The notes under the pieces were generated by a model. It saw nothing but the letters and a program-made list of their open reading frames with translations. It searched no databases and was not told the DNA's origin. A stretch of 64,000 nt of DNA, taken from Rhodococcus spongiicola. GTDB lineage: Bacteria; Actinomycetota; Actinomycetes; Mycobacteriales; Mycobacteriaceae. Shown here in pieces: positions 44,131 through 53,742 of this stretch. The stretch's first letter is position 1. Every line of letters begins with the position of its first letter. The DNA is taken from the NCBI RefSeq assembly GCF_004011835.1, contig NZ_RKLN01000002.1, forward strand, positions 167,469-231,468. The letters run 5' to 3'. The translations under genes were made by a program, and so were the position numbers.

Positions 44131-45342
44131 TCAGGCGACACGCTCGAACACCGCGGCCAGCCCCTGGCCGCCGCCGATGCACATCGTTTCGAGGCCGTAG
44201 CGAGCCCCTCGGCGGTCGAGCTCGCGCAGCAACGTCGTGAGGATGCGGGCGCCGGTCGCGCCCACGGGATGACCGAGGGATATTCCCGAGCCGTTCGGGT
44301 TCAGGCGCCCGTCGTCGGGTTCGAGGCCCCACGTGCGAGTCACCGCGAGGGCTTGCGCGGCGAATGCCTCGTTTAGCTCAATCACGTCCATGCCGGCCAG
44401 CGTGAGACCGATTCGGCCGAGGGCCTTTTCGGTCGACGGCACCGGCCCCACGCCCATCGTCCGCGGAGCGACACCGGCCACCGCCCAGCTCGCTAGCCGG
44501 GCGAGTGGGCGCAGGCCGTGCATCTGGGCCCGTTCCGGGGTGGTGACGATCGCGGCGGCGGCGCCGTCGTTCTGGCCGCTGGCATTGCCGGCGGTGACCG
44601 TCGCGTCGGGGTCGATCTTGCCTCTGATCGGACGGAGCTTGGCGAGGGACTCGAGGCTGGTGTCGGCGCGCGGATGCTCGTCTGTGTCGACGACGAGCGG
44701 ATCGCCCTTGCGCTGTGGCACGGTCACCGGAACGATCTCCTCGGCGAACACCCCGTTGCGCTGTGCGGCGACCGCGCGCTGGTGGGACTGGACCGCGAGG
44801 GCGTCCTGATCCTCACGGCTGATGGAGAAATCCGCGCGTAGGTTCTCGGCGGTCTCGATCATGCCTCCGGGGACGGGGTAGTTGCGGCCACCGGCAGTGA
44901 CGCGGGCGCGGGCCAACCGGTCGTTGAGCTCGAGCGATTCGCCACGCACGCCGTACCGCATCCCAGTGGCGTAGAACTCGGCCTGGCTCATGGACTCGAC
45001 GCCACCGGCGATCACGAGGTCACCGCCTCCGGACTGGACCGTCATCACCGCCTGAATGATCGCCTGCAGGCCCGATCCGCAGCGACGGTCGACCTGCAGG
45101 CCCGGGACGTCCACACCCAGCCCAGCGTTGAGTGCCGCGACTCGGCCGATGGCGGGAGCCTCGCCGTTCGGGGAGGCCTGGCCGAGGATCACGTCGTCGA
45201 CGTCGGACCCGGATATCCCTGTGCGCGAGACAAGTTCGGTGATGACGGTGGCGGCAAGGTCCTCGGGCGGGATATCGCGGAAGACGCCGCCGAAACGGCC
45301 CACGGGGGTGCGGAGCGGTTCGCAGATGACTGCGTCAGGCAT
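44131..45342 (-). CDS. pcaF: Beta-ketoadipyl-CoA thiolase
   Basis: Thiolase of 403 aa making acetyl-CoA and succinyl-CoA from 3-oxoadipyl-CoA. Cys88 in DRRCGSGLQAI is the acyl-nucleophile; NEAFAAQALAV, SGISLGHPVGATGARI and METMCIGGGQG hold the His and second Cys. The ATG at 45342 is 14 bp after the pcaR stop, in the operon pcaB-pcaL-pcaR-pcaF. General acetyl-CoA thiolases are similar; the cluster supports this assignment. Confidence 0.93.
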   Translation of the reverse strand: MPDAVICEPLRTPVGRFGGVFRDIPPEDLAATVITELVSRTGISGSDVDDVILGQASPNGEAPAIGRVAALNAGLGVDVPGLQVDRRCGSGLQAIIQAVMTVQSGGGDLVIAGGVESMSQAEFYATGMRYGVRGESLELNDRLARARVTAGGRNYPVPGGMIETAENLRADFSISREDQDALAVQSHQRAVAAQRNGVFAEEIVPVTVPQRKGDPLVVDTDEHPRADTSLESLAKLRPIRGKIDPDATVTAGNASGQNDGAAAAIVTTPERAQMHGLRPLARLASWAVAGVAPRTMGVGPVPSTEKALGRIGLTLAGMDVIELNEAFAAQALAVTRTWGLEPDDGRLNPNGSGISLGHPVGATGARILTTLLRELDRRGARYGLETMCIGGGQGLAAVFERVA

Positions 45343-45356
45343 GTCTTTATTCCTTG

Positions 45357-46223
45357 TTACGGGAGCGCTTTCGTCTGGGTGCGGGCCACGTCTGCCGAGA
45401 TCTCCGCCGCAGTTGCGACCACAGCGGGTACCAACGTCTCGTCCACAGCCTCGCTGGTGTACCGCGCCGCCTGCATCGAGATATTGACGGCCGCGACGAC
45501 CGCGCCTGACTTGTCCCTGATGGGCGCTGCGAGGGAGCGCAGTCCCTCCTCGAGTTCCTGGTCGACGACGCAGAAACCCTGGGCCCGGACCTTGTCGAGT
45601 TCGGCGCGCAGCGCGGCGGGCGTGGCAATCGTGTGCCCGGTGAGCGGGGACAGTTCCACTTGGTGGAGGTATGTGTCCAGGTCGGCGGGACTCAACCCGG
45701 CCAGCAGGACGCGGCCCATCGACGTCGCGAAAGCGGGGAAGCGGGTTCCGATAGTGATGGACACCGTCATGATTCGACTGACTGGCACACGCGCGACGTA
45801 CACGATGTCGCCGTCATCGAGGACCGACACCGACGTCGACTGGTGTACCCGTGCCGAGAGGGCCTCGAGGTGCGGGTGGGCGATCTCGGGCAGGGACAGG
45901 CTCGACAGGTAGCTGTACCCGAGTTCGAGCACCCGTGGGGTCAGCCAGAACGTCGAGCCGTCGGTGCGGACGTAGCCGAGTTCGACGAGGGTGAGCAGGA
46001 ACCGGCGGGCAGTCGCACGCGTGAGATCGGTCGCGCGGGCGACGTCGCTGAGCGTGCGACGAGGGTTCTCGGCGTCGAACGCCCGGATGACGGACAGTCC
46101 GCGTGCGAGCGACTGTACGTAGTCGGTGGATCCTCCGCTCGTGGTCGTGGGAGTGTCGGTCCCGCTCGCACTCGTCGTGCCCATGCTGGTCGCGCTCATG
46201 CTGGTCGGGCTGGTACTTGTCAC
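45357..46223 (-). CDS. pcaR: IclR-family beta-ketoadipate regulator
   Basis: Protein of 288 aa. A low-complexity Ser/Thr head (about 1-30) precedes the winged helix (YVQSLARGLSVIRAFDAENPR, TLSDVARATDLTRATARRFL in shortened form) and the effector domain (FPAFATSMGRVLLAGLSP, QGFCVVDQELEEGLRSLAAP). It matches PcaR of Rhodococcus in length and position. PcaR activates or represses pca genes in response to beta-ketoadipate. The GTG overlaps the pcaL stop by 4 bp (GTGA at 46220-46223). Candidate operators lie before pcaB/pcaI. Confidence 0.9.
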   Translation of the reverse strand: MTSTSPTSMSATSMGTTSASGTDTPTTTSGGSTDYVQSLARGLSVIRAFDAENPRRTLSDVARATDLTRATARRFLLTLVELGYVRTDGSTFWLTPRVLELGYSYLSSLSLPEIAHPHLEALSARVHQSTSVSVLDDGDIVYVARVPVSRIMTVSITIGTRFPAFATSMGRVLLAGLSPADLDTYLHQVELSPLTGHTIATPAALRAELDKVRAQGFCVVDQELEEGLRSLAAPIRDKSGAVVAAVNISMQAARYTSEAVDETLVPAVVATAAEISADVARTQTKALP

Positions 46224-47407
46224 TGTCGGCTACTCCCATCGGTGGCGTCCGCCAGGTCGGCGAGCGCTTGCTTGCCGAGCGCGAATGCTCGGTTGCTGTT
46301 CGGCACACCCGCGTACACCGCGGCGTGCAGGAATACTTCCACGAGCATCTGTGGATCCACCCCGGCGCGCAGCGCAGCCCGGATGTGCATGTCGAGCTCG
46401 TGCTCGTTGCCGACGGCAGTGAGGATCGCGAGGGTCAACAATCGGCGGGTGTGGTGGTCCAGGCCTTCTCGGGCCCAGACATCACCCCACGCGGTGCGGG
46501 TGATGAAGTCCTGGAAGGGCTCGGTGAACGGCGTCGTCGATTCGATCGCACGGTCGACGTGCGCATCGCCGAGTACCGACCGGCGAACCGACATGCCGAC
46601 ATCGTGGGCCGCGCGGCGGGCGGCATCGAGGGGGACGCTCGCGCGTCGCTCGATGTGGCGCTCGATCAGGCGGGTGACGGCGCCGGCTTGCTCGACGTTG
46701 GCGAGGTGTGCTCCGGGGGACAGGACGTGGAGCTCGGCACCTGCGATGCCGTCGGCGATCGCCTCGTGCACCGACGGTGGGGTCCGGGTGTCCTGCTCCG
46801 CCGCGATTACCAGCGTGGGGGCGACGATGCGGGCGAGGTCGCCGCGACCGTCCCACTCCGCCAGTGCATCGCAGCATGCTGCGTAGCCTTCGTCGGGTGT
46901 GCCGCGGACCATTTCGAGGTGGCGCGCGATGAGGTCCGGATCACGTTGCGCCAGCTCAGGGGTGAACCAGTGTTCGACGACCGACTCGGCGATCGACGCG
47001 ATGCCATTCGTACGGACCGTGGCGGCGCGGTCGATCCACTTCTGGGGTGGCGCGAACTGCGCCGCCGTGCATATCAAGGTCAGAGTCCGCACGCGCTGCG
47101 GGTGGTGCGCGGCCAGCCATTGGCCGATCGCGCCGCCGAGCGAGAGCCCCACGACGTGAACGGAGTGCAGGCCGAGCCGGTCGAGTAGTGCGAGTACGTC
47201 GCCGCTCAGGTCGGTCATCGTGTACGGGCCTGCGGGGGCGGGAGAACCGCCGTGGCCGCGGTGGTCCACCGCGATCACGTGGGCGTGTGCGGAGAGGGCA
47301 TGGATCTGCGGATCCCACATGTGGAGGTTCGAGCCCAGCGAACCGAGCAGCAGTACGGGAGGCATGGCTGGGTCGCCGCGTTGTTCGTGGTGCAGGTTCA
47401 CTGTCAT
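46220..47407 (-). CDS. pcaL: Fused 3-oxoadipate enol-lactonase / 4-carboxymuconolactone decarboxylase
   Basis: Fusion protein of 395 aa. Residues 1-260 are an alpha/beta hydrolase (PcaD) with Ser89 in VVGLSLGGAIG and the oxyanion LLGSLGSNLHMW; residues about 275-395 are PcaC, with ITRTAWGDVWAREGLD, LAILTAVGNEHELDMHIRAAL and LVEVFLHAAVYAGVPN. Such PcaD-PcaC fusions are typical of actinobacteria. It converts gamma-carboxymuconolactone to 3-oxoadipate in two steps. Its ATG overlaps the pcaB stop (47404-47407). Confidence 0.95.
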   Translation of the reverse strand: MTVNLHHEQRGDPAMPPVLLLGSLGSNLHMWDPQIHALSAHAHVIAVDHRGHGGSPAPAGPYTMTDLSGDVLALLDRLGLHSVHVVGLSLGGAIGQWLAAHHPQRVRTLTLICTAAQFAPPQKWIDRAATVRTNGIASIAESVVEHWFTPELAQRDPDLIARHLEMVRGTPDEGYAACCDALAEWDGRGDLARIVAPTLVIAAEQDTRTPPSVHEAIADGIAGAELHVLSPGAHLANVEQAGAVTRLIERHIERRASVPLDAARRAAHDVGMSVRRSVLGDAHVDRAIESTTPFTEPFQDFITRTAWGDVWAREGLDHHTRRLLTLAILTAVGNEHELDMHIRAALRAGVDPQMLVEVFLHAAVYAGVPNSNRAFALGKQALADLADATDGSSRQ

Positions 47408-48735
47408 CGGTGTCCTCCTGTGGGCCGTGCTGCGAGGGCACGGTCGACGAGATCGACCGCGTGACCGAGGTAGTGCGAGGGGTCGAGTAGGTCGCGCAGG
47501 GTGCTGGGCGGGAGGTGCTGAGTGATCGCGGGTGCCTGATCCAGTGGGACGCTGGAAGCAGCTGCGGCGGTGACGATGTCACGCGCCGATTCGGTGTACT
47601 CGGACAGCGCGGCAGTGACCCTCTCGGCGAGGATCAGACCGCCGGTGAGAGCGAGGTTGCGCGACATCGCGTCGGCATCGACCTGCAGGCCGCCGACGCT
47701 CTCCGAGAGGCGGTGCGCCGCACCGCCCGAGAGCAGAAGTAACTCGGTGACGGTTTCCCATTCGGCGTGCCAGGCGCCGGCTGCCCGGGCGGACTCGTGG
47801 TCCATCGAGGACAGGGCCGTCGATACCAGCCCGGGGACTCGACGCGCCGCGGCACGCGCCGTGATGGCCGCCACGGGATTCTGCTTGTGCGGCATCGCCG
47901 ACGAGTCACCTGGTGTGTCCTCGGCGACCTCGCCGAACTCGGTCGAGGCCAGCAGGGTGATGTCGGTGGCAGGCTTCGACACCGCCCCGGCGGCGACGCC
48001 CAGCGCGGCCGCCAGTGTCGCCGTCGGGATACGGACGGTATGCCACGGGACTACCTGTCGAGCGAGCCCCAGCTCGTCGGCGAGCGCATCGGCAATGGCG
48101 AGCCCGTGCGGGTGCACGGCTGCGAGAGTGCCTGCGGCGCCGCCGAACTGCACCGGCAGCGCAGCCACGGTCCGCTCGAGTGACACGGCGGCGGCGTCGA
48201 GTCCAGTGAACCACGACGCCGCCAACGCGCCGAAGGTCGTCGGGAGCGCTTGCTGGCCGAGGGTGCGCGCGATCATCGGAGTCTCGCGATGGTCGCGGGC
48301 GAGGTCGGCGGCGGCGTCGGCGGCGGCGCGGAGGTCGTCGATCACGATGCGACCGGCGCTGCGCGCCATAAGCATCAGGGCGGTATCCATCACGTCCTGG
48401 CTGGTCGCACCGACATGCACGGTTTCCGCCGGGACGCCCTCGGACGCGCACTCGGAGCGCAGGGTTCGGACGAGGGGGATCACGGGGTTGCCTCCGGCGG
48501 ACGAGCGGCGGCCGAGGTCAGCGATGTCGACTCCACCGGGCTCGGCGAGGCGTGACGTCACTGCGGTCACCGCCATCGCGTGCTCGGGAGAAACCAGGCC
48601 GACGGTCGAGGCGGCGCGGGTCAGCGCGGCCTCCACCGAGAGCAGCGCGCTCACCCACGCGCTGTCCGACAGTGTTGCGGCGAGTTCGTCTGCGCCGAAC
48701 ACGGGGTCGAACAGGTCACCGCGGGTGTGTGTCAC
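47404..48735 (-). CDS. pcaB: 3-carboxy-cis,cis-muconate cycloisomerase
   Basis: Fumarase/aspartase-superfamily enzyme, 443 aa, cyclising 3-carboxymuconate to gamma-carboxymuconolactone. LFDPVFGADELAATLSDSAWVSALLSVEAAL begins the fold (FGADELAATLSD), GATSQDVMDTALML and GDSSAMPHKQNPVAAI are superfamily motifs. The GTG at 48735 follows AGGAG; the frame reaches 48801 with a non-conserved extension. It is the first gene of the minus operon; pcaH/pcaG, which precede it in RHA1 by my recollection, are absent. Confidence 0.93.
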   Translation of the reverse strand: MTHTRGDLFDPVFGADELAATLSDSAWVSALLSVEAALTRAASTVGLVSPEHAMAVTAVTSRLAEPGGVDIADLGRRSSAGGNPVIPLVRTLRSECASEGVPAETVHVGATSQDVMDTALMLMARSAGRIVIDDLRAAADAAADLARDHRETPMIARTLGQQALPTTFGALAASWFTGLDAAAVSLERTVAALPVQFGGAAGTLAAVHPHGLAIADALADELGLARQVVPWHTVRIPTATLAAALGVAAGAVSKPATDITLLASTEFGEVAEDTPGDSSAMPHKQNPVAAITARAAARRVPGLVSTALSSMDHESARAAGAWHAEWETVTELLLLSGGAAHRLSESVGGLQVDADAMSRNLALTGGLILAERVTAALSEYTESARDIVTAAAASSVPLDQAPAITQHLPPSTLRDLLDPSHYLGHAVDLVDRALAARPTGGHR

Positions 48736-48813
48736 GGGGGATCTCCTGATGCAGCCTGGCCTGTGGGGTCTAGTTGGGCGGATCGGGCTCGGGACGTTCA
48801 CAGCATGAACCGT

Positions 48814-48908
48814 GTTCGCAATATGGACGGAAGAACGCTATACGAACAACCTAATGCGTTCCGGGCTCGTGATCAATCGAATGCGGCTAGCAGGTGCGCG
48901 ATACGAAC
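48814..48908. promoter_or_regulatory. PcaR-like operator cluster in the pcaB-pcaI intergenic region
   Basis: Three 15-bp candidates lie in the 212-bp divergent space: GTTCG-CAATA-TGGAC at 48814-48828; the complement of 48833-48847, GTTCG-TATAG-CGTTC; and the complement of 48894-48908, GTTCG-TATCG-CGCAC. The last keeps both arms of the PcaR-type operator as remembered from pseudomonads. Another 6-bp pair ATACGA/TCGTAT is at 48901-48906/48933-48938. Two divergent pca operons start on each side. Confidence 0.55.
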
Positions 48909-48947
48909 GGACGTGCACATTACGCACGATGGTCGTATGCTGGCAAC

Positions 48948-49697
48948 ATGCTGGACAAAGTCAAGGTCACCGCTGACGAGGCAGTCGCCGACATCCCGGA
49001 CGGTGCGACCATTGCAGTCGGTGGATTCGGAGTGGTCGGCGTGCCGGGGATCCTCATCCAGGCAGTTCTGGACCAGGGTGCAACGGACCTCGAGACGGTG
49101 AGCAACAACTGCGGCATCGACGGTTTCGGCCTCGGCTTGCTGCTCGAGAAGGGCCGCATCCGCCGCACCATCAGTTCGTACGTCGGCGACAACAAGGAGT
49201 TCGCGCGGCAGTACTTGGCAGGTGAACTCGAGGTGGAGTTGACTCCCCAGGGCACGCTCGCCGAGCGGATGCGGGCCGGCGGCGCCGGCATACCGGCCTT
49301 CTTCACCCCCGCCGGAGTCGGCACGCAGGTTGCGGAGGGCGGCCTGCCGCGTCGCTACGACGGTAGCGGCGCCGTCGCCATCGCGAGCCCGCCCAAGGAG
49401 ACCCGCGAGTTCGACGGCACCACATATGTCATGGAGCGCGGCATCGTCGCCGACTTCGCGCTCGTGCACGCTTGGAAGGGCGACCGCCACGGCAACCTCG
49501 TATACCGGCGCAGCGCCCGAAACTTCAACCCGCCCGCCGCCGCATCAGGGCGCATCACCATCGCGCAGGTCGAGCACCTGGTCGAGCCCGGGGAACTGGA
49601 CCCGGACCAGATCCACACCCCGGGCATTCATGTACAGCGCGTGGTGCATGTAGGCAAAGTCCCTGTCGAAATCGAAAAGCGAACGGTACGAGAATGA
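48948..49697 (+). CDS. pcaI: 3-oxoadipate CoA-transferase alpha subunit
   Basis: Family I CoA-transferase, subunit A, 249 aa. [35 protein letters not shown] and [31 protein letters not shown] appear in order (the last as the shortened motif [12 protein letters not shown]). It transfers CoA from succinyl-CoA to 3-oxoadipate with PcaJ. The ATG at 48948 is used; a 54-bp longer frame exists. It overlaps pcaJ by 4 bp. Confidence 0.93.
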   Translation: MLDKVKVTADEAVADIPDGATIAVGGFGVVGVPGILIQAVLDQGATDLETVSNNCGIDGFGLGLLLEKGRIRRTISSYVGDNKEFARQYLAGELEVELTPQGTLAERMRAGGAGIPAFFTPAGVGTQVAEGGLPRRYDGSGAVAIASPPKETREFDGTTYVMERGIVADFALVHAWKGDRHGNLVYRRSARNFNPPAAASGRITIAQVEHLVEPGELDPDQIHTPGIHVQRVVHVGKVPVEIEKRTVRE

Positions 49698-50341
49698 CTC
49701 GAGTTACGGCACACAAGTTGACTCGCGATCAGATCGCCGCCCGCGTGGCGCAGGAACTGTCCTACGGTCAGTACGTCAACCTCGGCATCGGCATGCCCAC
49801 ACTCGTGGCCAATCACATCCCCGAGGACGTCACGGTCGTACTCCATTCGGAGAACGGCGTGCTCGGCGTCGGCCCGTACCCTACCGAGGACGAACTCGAC
49901 CCCGAACTCATCAACGCCGGCAAAGAGACCATCACTGTTCTGCCCGGCGCATCATACTTCGACTCGGCGCAGTCGTTCGGGATGATCCGTGGCGGCCACG
50001 TGGACCTTGCGGTGCTCGGCGCGATGCAGGTCAGTGCTCAGGGTGACCTCGCCAACTGGATGATCCCCGGCCAGATGGTCAAGGGCATGGGCGGCGCCAT
50101 GGATCTCGTCCACGGCGCCAAGCGCGTCATCGTGATGATGGAACACGTATCGAAGAGGGGCGAACCCAAGATCCTCGAGCGATGCACCCTTCCGGTGACC
50201 GGTCAGGCTTGCGTGCAGCGGATCATCACCGACATGGCGGTCCTCGACGTCACTGACGAGGGCTTGAGCCTGGTCGAGACCACACCCGGTGTGAGCGTCG
50301 AAGAGGTCGTGGTTGCGACCGCGGCGAAGCTGCTGGTCTGA
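49694..50341 (+). CDS. pcaJ: 3-oxoadipate CoA-transferase beta subunit
   Basis: Family I CoA-transferase, subunit B, 215 aa. [17 protein letters not shown], and [13 protein letters not shown] with the catalytic Glu53; [15 protein letters not shown] and [19 protein letters not shown] follow. It completes the PcaIJ heterodimer. The ATG overlaps the pcaI stop (49694-49697). The next gene is convergent at 50372 with only 30 bp between. Confidence 0.93.
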   Translation: MTRVTAHKLTRDQIAARVAQELSYGQYVNLGIGMPTLVANHIPEDVTVVLHSENGVLGVGPYPTEDELDPELINAGKETITVLPGASYFDSAQSFGMIRGGHVDLAVLGAMQVSAQGDLANWMIPGQMVKGMGGAMDLVHGAKRVIVMMEHVSKRGEPKILERCTLPVTGQACVQRIITDMAVLDVTDEGLSLVETTPGVSVEEVVVATAAKLLV

Positions 50342-50371
50342 CCGCCCGCACCGCCGAACCGGCCGACGCAC

Positions 50372-50920
50372 TCAGCGAGCCGCGGCCAACCGGACCAGGT
50401 GGGTGATCGTGTCCGCTTCCGCCCCATCGGGCAGATCGTCGACGGGGAACCAGCGCAGGTCTCGGGACTCGTCGCTGATGGTGATCGGTGCTCCCTCCGG
50501 CGCCGTCACCAGGAACCGCAGGTCCAGGTGCCTGGTCGGGACGCCGAGCGAACACGTGATCGGGTGTGTGTGCGCCGACAAGAGCGCCGCCTCGATCCGC
50601 AGATCCTCGATGCCCGATTCCTCCCGCGCCTCTCGAAGGGCCGCCTCGACGACCGTGTCGTCGCCTTCCTCGCAGTGCCCACCGAGTTGTATCCAGCGTC
50701 CCACGCGCGGGTGCAGCGTCAGCAGGACGTGACAGCCGCCCTCGTCGAGGACGAGCGACGAGGCCGTGATGTGCCCCGGAGAGTGCGAGCGCAGGCAGCC
50801 GTCCGGCGCGGAGTCCAGGAACGCGAGCATCGTGTGACGCAACGACTCCGCGTCCTCGGAATCGGTGCACCAGTTCACCAGGGCCTCACGCGCGGACGCA
50901 TGCAGCGATCGTGCCGACAT
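50372..50920 (-). CDS. Nudix hydrolase
   Basis: Protein of 182 aa. The Nudix box begins GGHCEEGDDTVVEAALREAR and continues EESG, matching GX5EX7REUXEEXG. The substrate is not predictable; Nudix genes beside fbiB occur in other mycobacteria-like genomes. The ATG at 50920 lies 12 bp after the fbiB stop, so it may share the fbiA-fbiB operon. Confidence 0.88.
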   Translation of the reverse strand: MSARSLHASAREALVNWCTDSEDAESLRHTMLAFLDSAPDGCLRSHSPGHITASSLVLDEGGCHVLLTLHPRVGRWIQLGGHCEEGDDTVVEAALREAREESGIEDLRIEAALLSAHTHPITCSLGVPTRHLDLRFLVTAPEGAPITISDESRDLRWFPVDDLPDGAEADTITHLVRLAAAR

Positions 50921-50932
50921 CTACGCAGTCAC

Positions 50933-52279
50933 CTACAGCTCCAGCAGGGCGTCGCCCGGCGTCACCGGGGGACGGGGCGACAGCGGCTCGACGGGATGGC
51001 CGACGGCGACCGCGCCGAGGGGCTGCCAGTCGGCCGGCAGTCCGAGTTCGGCCCGGACGGTCTCGGCCGCGAATATCGTCGACCCGATCCAGCAGCTGCC
51101 GACGCCACGGGTCGCGAGCGACACCAGCAGGCCCTGCACCGCCGCACCGACCGCAACGGTGAACATCGTCGCCTCGGCACGCGTTCGTCGCTCGTCCGGA
51201 TAGTCGTGAGCGCCGTCAGGCACGCAGAACGGGATCACCACCTCCGGGGCGCGGAAGAGGATGTCGCCGCGCGACACTCGACGCTCGATCCGGTCCTCGC
51301 TCAGGCCGTCGGCCGCGAGGTCCTCGCGCCAGCGCTGCTGCATCGCCTCGAGCAGACGCTTGCGGACCGAGGCGCTGCGCAGCCACACGAACCGCACCGG
51401 GCGGGTGTGGTGCGGGGCGGGAGCGGTCAGTGCCTCTGCGATCGAGTCCCGCAGCGCCTCCGGGGCGACAGGCTCGTCCGAGAACTCGCGGACCGAGCGG
51501 CGCAGCAACAGCGCCTCACGACGGCCCAGCTCGAACGCCTCCGCGGTACCGAGCCAGAACAGGTCCTCGGGTCCCCGGCGGATCAACTTCTCAGCGGCAG
51601 AGCCGTCGTCGTCGAGTCCGAGTCCGCGTACGACCGCGACCGGCACGCCACCGAGCTTGCCTTTGACGAGATCGCCCGCGGCTGCAATCTCGTCAGCCAC
51701 CGCGACTTCGGTCACGAGCAATTCATTTCCCTGGCTGTCGACGGTTCCCGTGTACGCGTGCAGGACCGGGACACCCGCCGCACCGATCGCCGCATCGATC
51801 TGGCCGACCCGCCACGCGCGCCCCATCGTGTCCGTCACCACCACCGCGACGTCGATGCCGAGTCGAGACTTGATGTCGTCGCGAAGCTTTCGGGCGCTGC
51901 CATCGGGATCCTCCGGTAGCAGTGCGAGCTCGGCGCCGTCGACGTTCGATCCGTCGATCCCCGATGCCGCTTGCACGATGCCCAGCCTGTTCTCGGTGAT
52001 CAGTGTGCGTCCCTTGCGGGCAACAACACGGACGGCCTCCTGGTCGACGAGGCGTCGCCGGGCGGCGTCCCGCTCCTCGGGGTCGGAGGGGGAGGCAACG
52101 ATCCGCCCCTCGACTTTCGAGAACACCTTGCTCGTGACTACGAGCACGTCGCCGTCTTCGAGCCACGGCGCCGCCTCGACGATCGCCGCCGCCAGATCGT
52201 GGCCTGGCCGGAATTCGGGAAGGTCTGTGACGGGGAGGATCTCGATCGACCGGCCGGCCCCATGGTCGTGAACGTTCAC
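50933..52279 (-). CDS. fbiB: F420 gamma-glutamyl ligase / dehydro-F420 reductase
   Basis: Bifunctional FbiB, 448 aa from the GTG at 52279, the same length as I recall for M. tuberculosis. Residues 1-about 245 ([62 protein letters not shown]) are the gamma-glutamyl ligase; the rest ([42 protein letters not shown]) is a nitroreductase-type FMN domain. The frame is open through the upstream array to the fbiA stop; starting there by GTGA coupling would add 50 residues, VN(D/A)RNHSSEP five times. Confidence 0.92.
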   Translation of the reverse strand: MNVHDHGAGRSIEILPVTDLPEFRPGHDLAAAIVEAAPWLEDGDVLVVTSKVFSKVEGRIVASPSDPEERDAARRRLVDQEAVRVVARKGRTLITENRLGIVQAASGIDGSNVDGAELALLPEDPDGSARKLRDDIKSRLGIDVAVVVTDTMGRAWRVGQIDAAIGAAGVPVLHAYTGTVDSQGNELLVTEVAVADEIAAAGDLVKGKLGGVPVAVVRGLGLDDDGSAAEKLIRRGPEDLFWLGTAEAFELGRREALLLRRSVREFSDEPVAPEALRDSIAEALTAPAPHHTRPVRFVWLRSASVRKRLLEAMQQRWREDLAADGLSEDRIERRVSRGDILFRAPEVVIPFCVPDGAHDYPDERRTRAEATMFTVAVGAAVQGLLVSLATRGVGSCWIGSTIFAAETVRAELGLPADWQPLGAVAVGHPVEPLSPRPPVTPGDALLEL

Positions 52280-52440
52280 AGGTTCACTGCTGTGGTTTCG
52301 GGCGTTCACAGGTTCACTGCTGTGGTTTCGGTCGTTCACAGGTTCACTGCTGTGGTTTCGGGCGTTCACAGGTTCACTGCTGTGGTTTCGGTCGTTCACA
52401 GGTTCACTGCTGTGGTTTCGGTCGTTCACAGGTTCACTCC
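52274..52440 (-). repeat. 30-bp tandem array between fbiA and fbiB
   Basis: Five full units at 52274-52303, 52304-52333, 52334-52363, 52364-52393 and 52394-52423 plus 17 bp of a sixth inside fbiA. The core is GTTCACAGGTTCACTGCTGT; the only variable base in a unit is the G/T at its 29th position. In coding sense each contains GTGAACCTGTGAAC, so the fbiA TGA and a possible fbiB GTG (GTGA overlap) recur in every copy. No unit breaks the fbiB frame. Confidence 0.95.
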
Positions 52441-53442
52441 GGCGACGTCGAGGGCGGCACGGACCATCTCGGTCGTCGTCTCGGGATCGGTCATCAGCAG
52501 TGGCACGCTGCGGACCTCGACGCCGGGGACGTCGGCCTCGTCGGTGGAATGGATCAGCCAGCCGTCCAGAATTCCGGTGTCCGAGCGTGCACCGTAGTGG
52601 CGGCCGATCGCCTCGGCGGAGGTCTCGACACCGATCACCTCGAGGCACTCGTCTGCCATGCCGCGCAACGGTTTTCCGCCGATGATGGGGGACAGGCCCA
52701 CGATCTTGGCCTTGGTGGTGCGCAGCGCCCCGCGGATCCCTGGGACGGCCAGTATCGCGCCGATGCTGACGACAGGGTTCGACGGGGCGAGCAGGACGAT
52801 GTCCGCGGACTCGATCGCTTCGAGGACCCCAGGTGCCGGTTTTGCCTGTTCCGCGCCGACATGCGCGAAGCTGTGAGTCGGGACTTGCGCACGGTAGCGA
52901 ACCCACCACTCCTGGAAGTGGATCGCACGTTGCTGCTCTCCGGTGGGGTCCTCGGGATCGGTGACGACGACGTGTGTCTCGCAGCGGTCGTCACTGACCG
53001 GGAGCAGTGCGACGCCTGGCTCCCAGCGGTTGCAAAGCGCCTCGGTCACGGCCGACAGCGGGTACCCGGCGCGCAGCATCTGGCTGCGAATCAAGTGCGT
53101 GGCGATGTCACGATCGCCGAGGCCGAACCAGTCGGGTTTGGCCCCGTAGGCCGCGAGTTCCTCTTTCGCATTCCAGGTCTCGCCGGCATGGCCCCAGCCG
53201 CGAGCTGGGTCGACCCCTCCGCCGAGGGTGTACATGCAGGTGTCGAGGTCTGGGCAGATGCGCAGGCCGTGCATCCAGACGTCGTCGCCGACGTTGACGA
53301 CGGCGGTGATCCGGTGGTCGGTCTCGGTGGGCGAACCCGGGTTCTTCGATGCGTCACCTTCGGTCGCGCTGCCGAGCAGACTTCGAACCCCTTGGAGGAA
53401 ACGAGCCCCTCCGACGCCGCCAACCAATACAGTCACGTTCAC
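52426..53442 (-). CDS. fbiA: Phosphoenolpyruvyl transferase of F420 synthesis
   Basis: CofD/FbiA family, 338 aa, transferring the 2-phospholactate or phosphoenolpyruvyl moiety to FO and so making (dehydro)F420-0. [17 protein letters not shown] is the N-terminal signature, [18 protein letters not shown] and [13 protein letters not shown] bind the substrate, and [18 protein letters not shown] follows. The GTG at 53442 starts directly at the conserved strand; the frame runs to 53562 without homology. The stop lies in the 30-bp array. Confidence 0.93.
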   Translation of the reverse strand: MNVTVLVGGVGGARFLQGVRSLLGSATEGDASKNPGSPTETDHRITAVVNVGDDVWMHGLRICPDLDTCMYTLGGGVDPARGWGHAGETWNAKEELAAYGAKPDWFGLGDRDIATHLIRSQMLRAGYPLSAVTEALCNRWEPGVALLPVSDDRCETHVVVTDPEDPTGEQQRAIHFQEWWVRYRAQVPTHSFAHVGAEQAKPAPGVLEAIESADIVLLAPSNPVVSIGAILAVPGIRGALRTTKAKIVGLSPIIGGKPLRGMADECLEVIGVETSAEAIGRHYGARSDTGILDGWLIHSTDEADVPGVEVRSVPLLMTDPETTTEMVRAALDVAGVNL

Positions 53443-53742
53443 AACCAGAAGCCTATCGGTGGTGTGCGCGCCACTCGGCGCCGTCTCATCGGCCGGGTTG
53501 TACCACGCGTGCGTGGGGCCGGGATCATAAACGAACTTTTCCGATTCCGCTTGACCCGACACGCCACGGCATGTCTAATCACATGTACGTCATTCCAAGT
53601 TCGAGGGGCGAGCTGCACTTGGAACGGCCCTCGGCTCGAACATCGTTCGGGCATTTGTCCGGACGGTTGTCGGGGTGGGACGGCAGTACAGGATTCGAGA
53701 GCGATCCAATTGTGCGCTGTGGACAGGTGAGGAGGCGGAGCG
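53443..53742. other. 300-bp intergenic region upstream of whiB2
   Basis: No convincing gene. It contains a promoter-like pair (53551-53579) and thus a whiB2 leader of about 155 nt. Longer frames through it have no homology. The fbiA promoter should also lie in its left part. Confidence 0.6.
53551..53579 (+). promoter_or_regulatory. whiB2: Candidate promoter of whiB2
   Basis: TTGACC (53551-53556), 17-bp spacer, TCTAAT (53574-53579). Spacing and -35/-10 sequences fit a housekeeping sigma promoter of actinobacteria. The implied start near 53586 would give a long 5' leader. Confidence 0.5.

Noticed and set aside
48573-48735. Remnant of pcaHG between pcaB and pcaI
   Set aside because: The space between the two starts is only 212 bp and carries operator-like sites, not dioxygenase fragments.
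52274-52440. CRISPR array
   Set aside because: Copies are contiguous with no spacers, and the unit encodes the fbiA end. The same holds for the other arrays.
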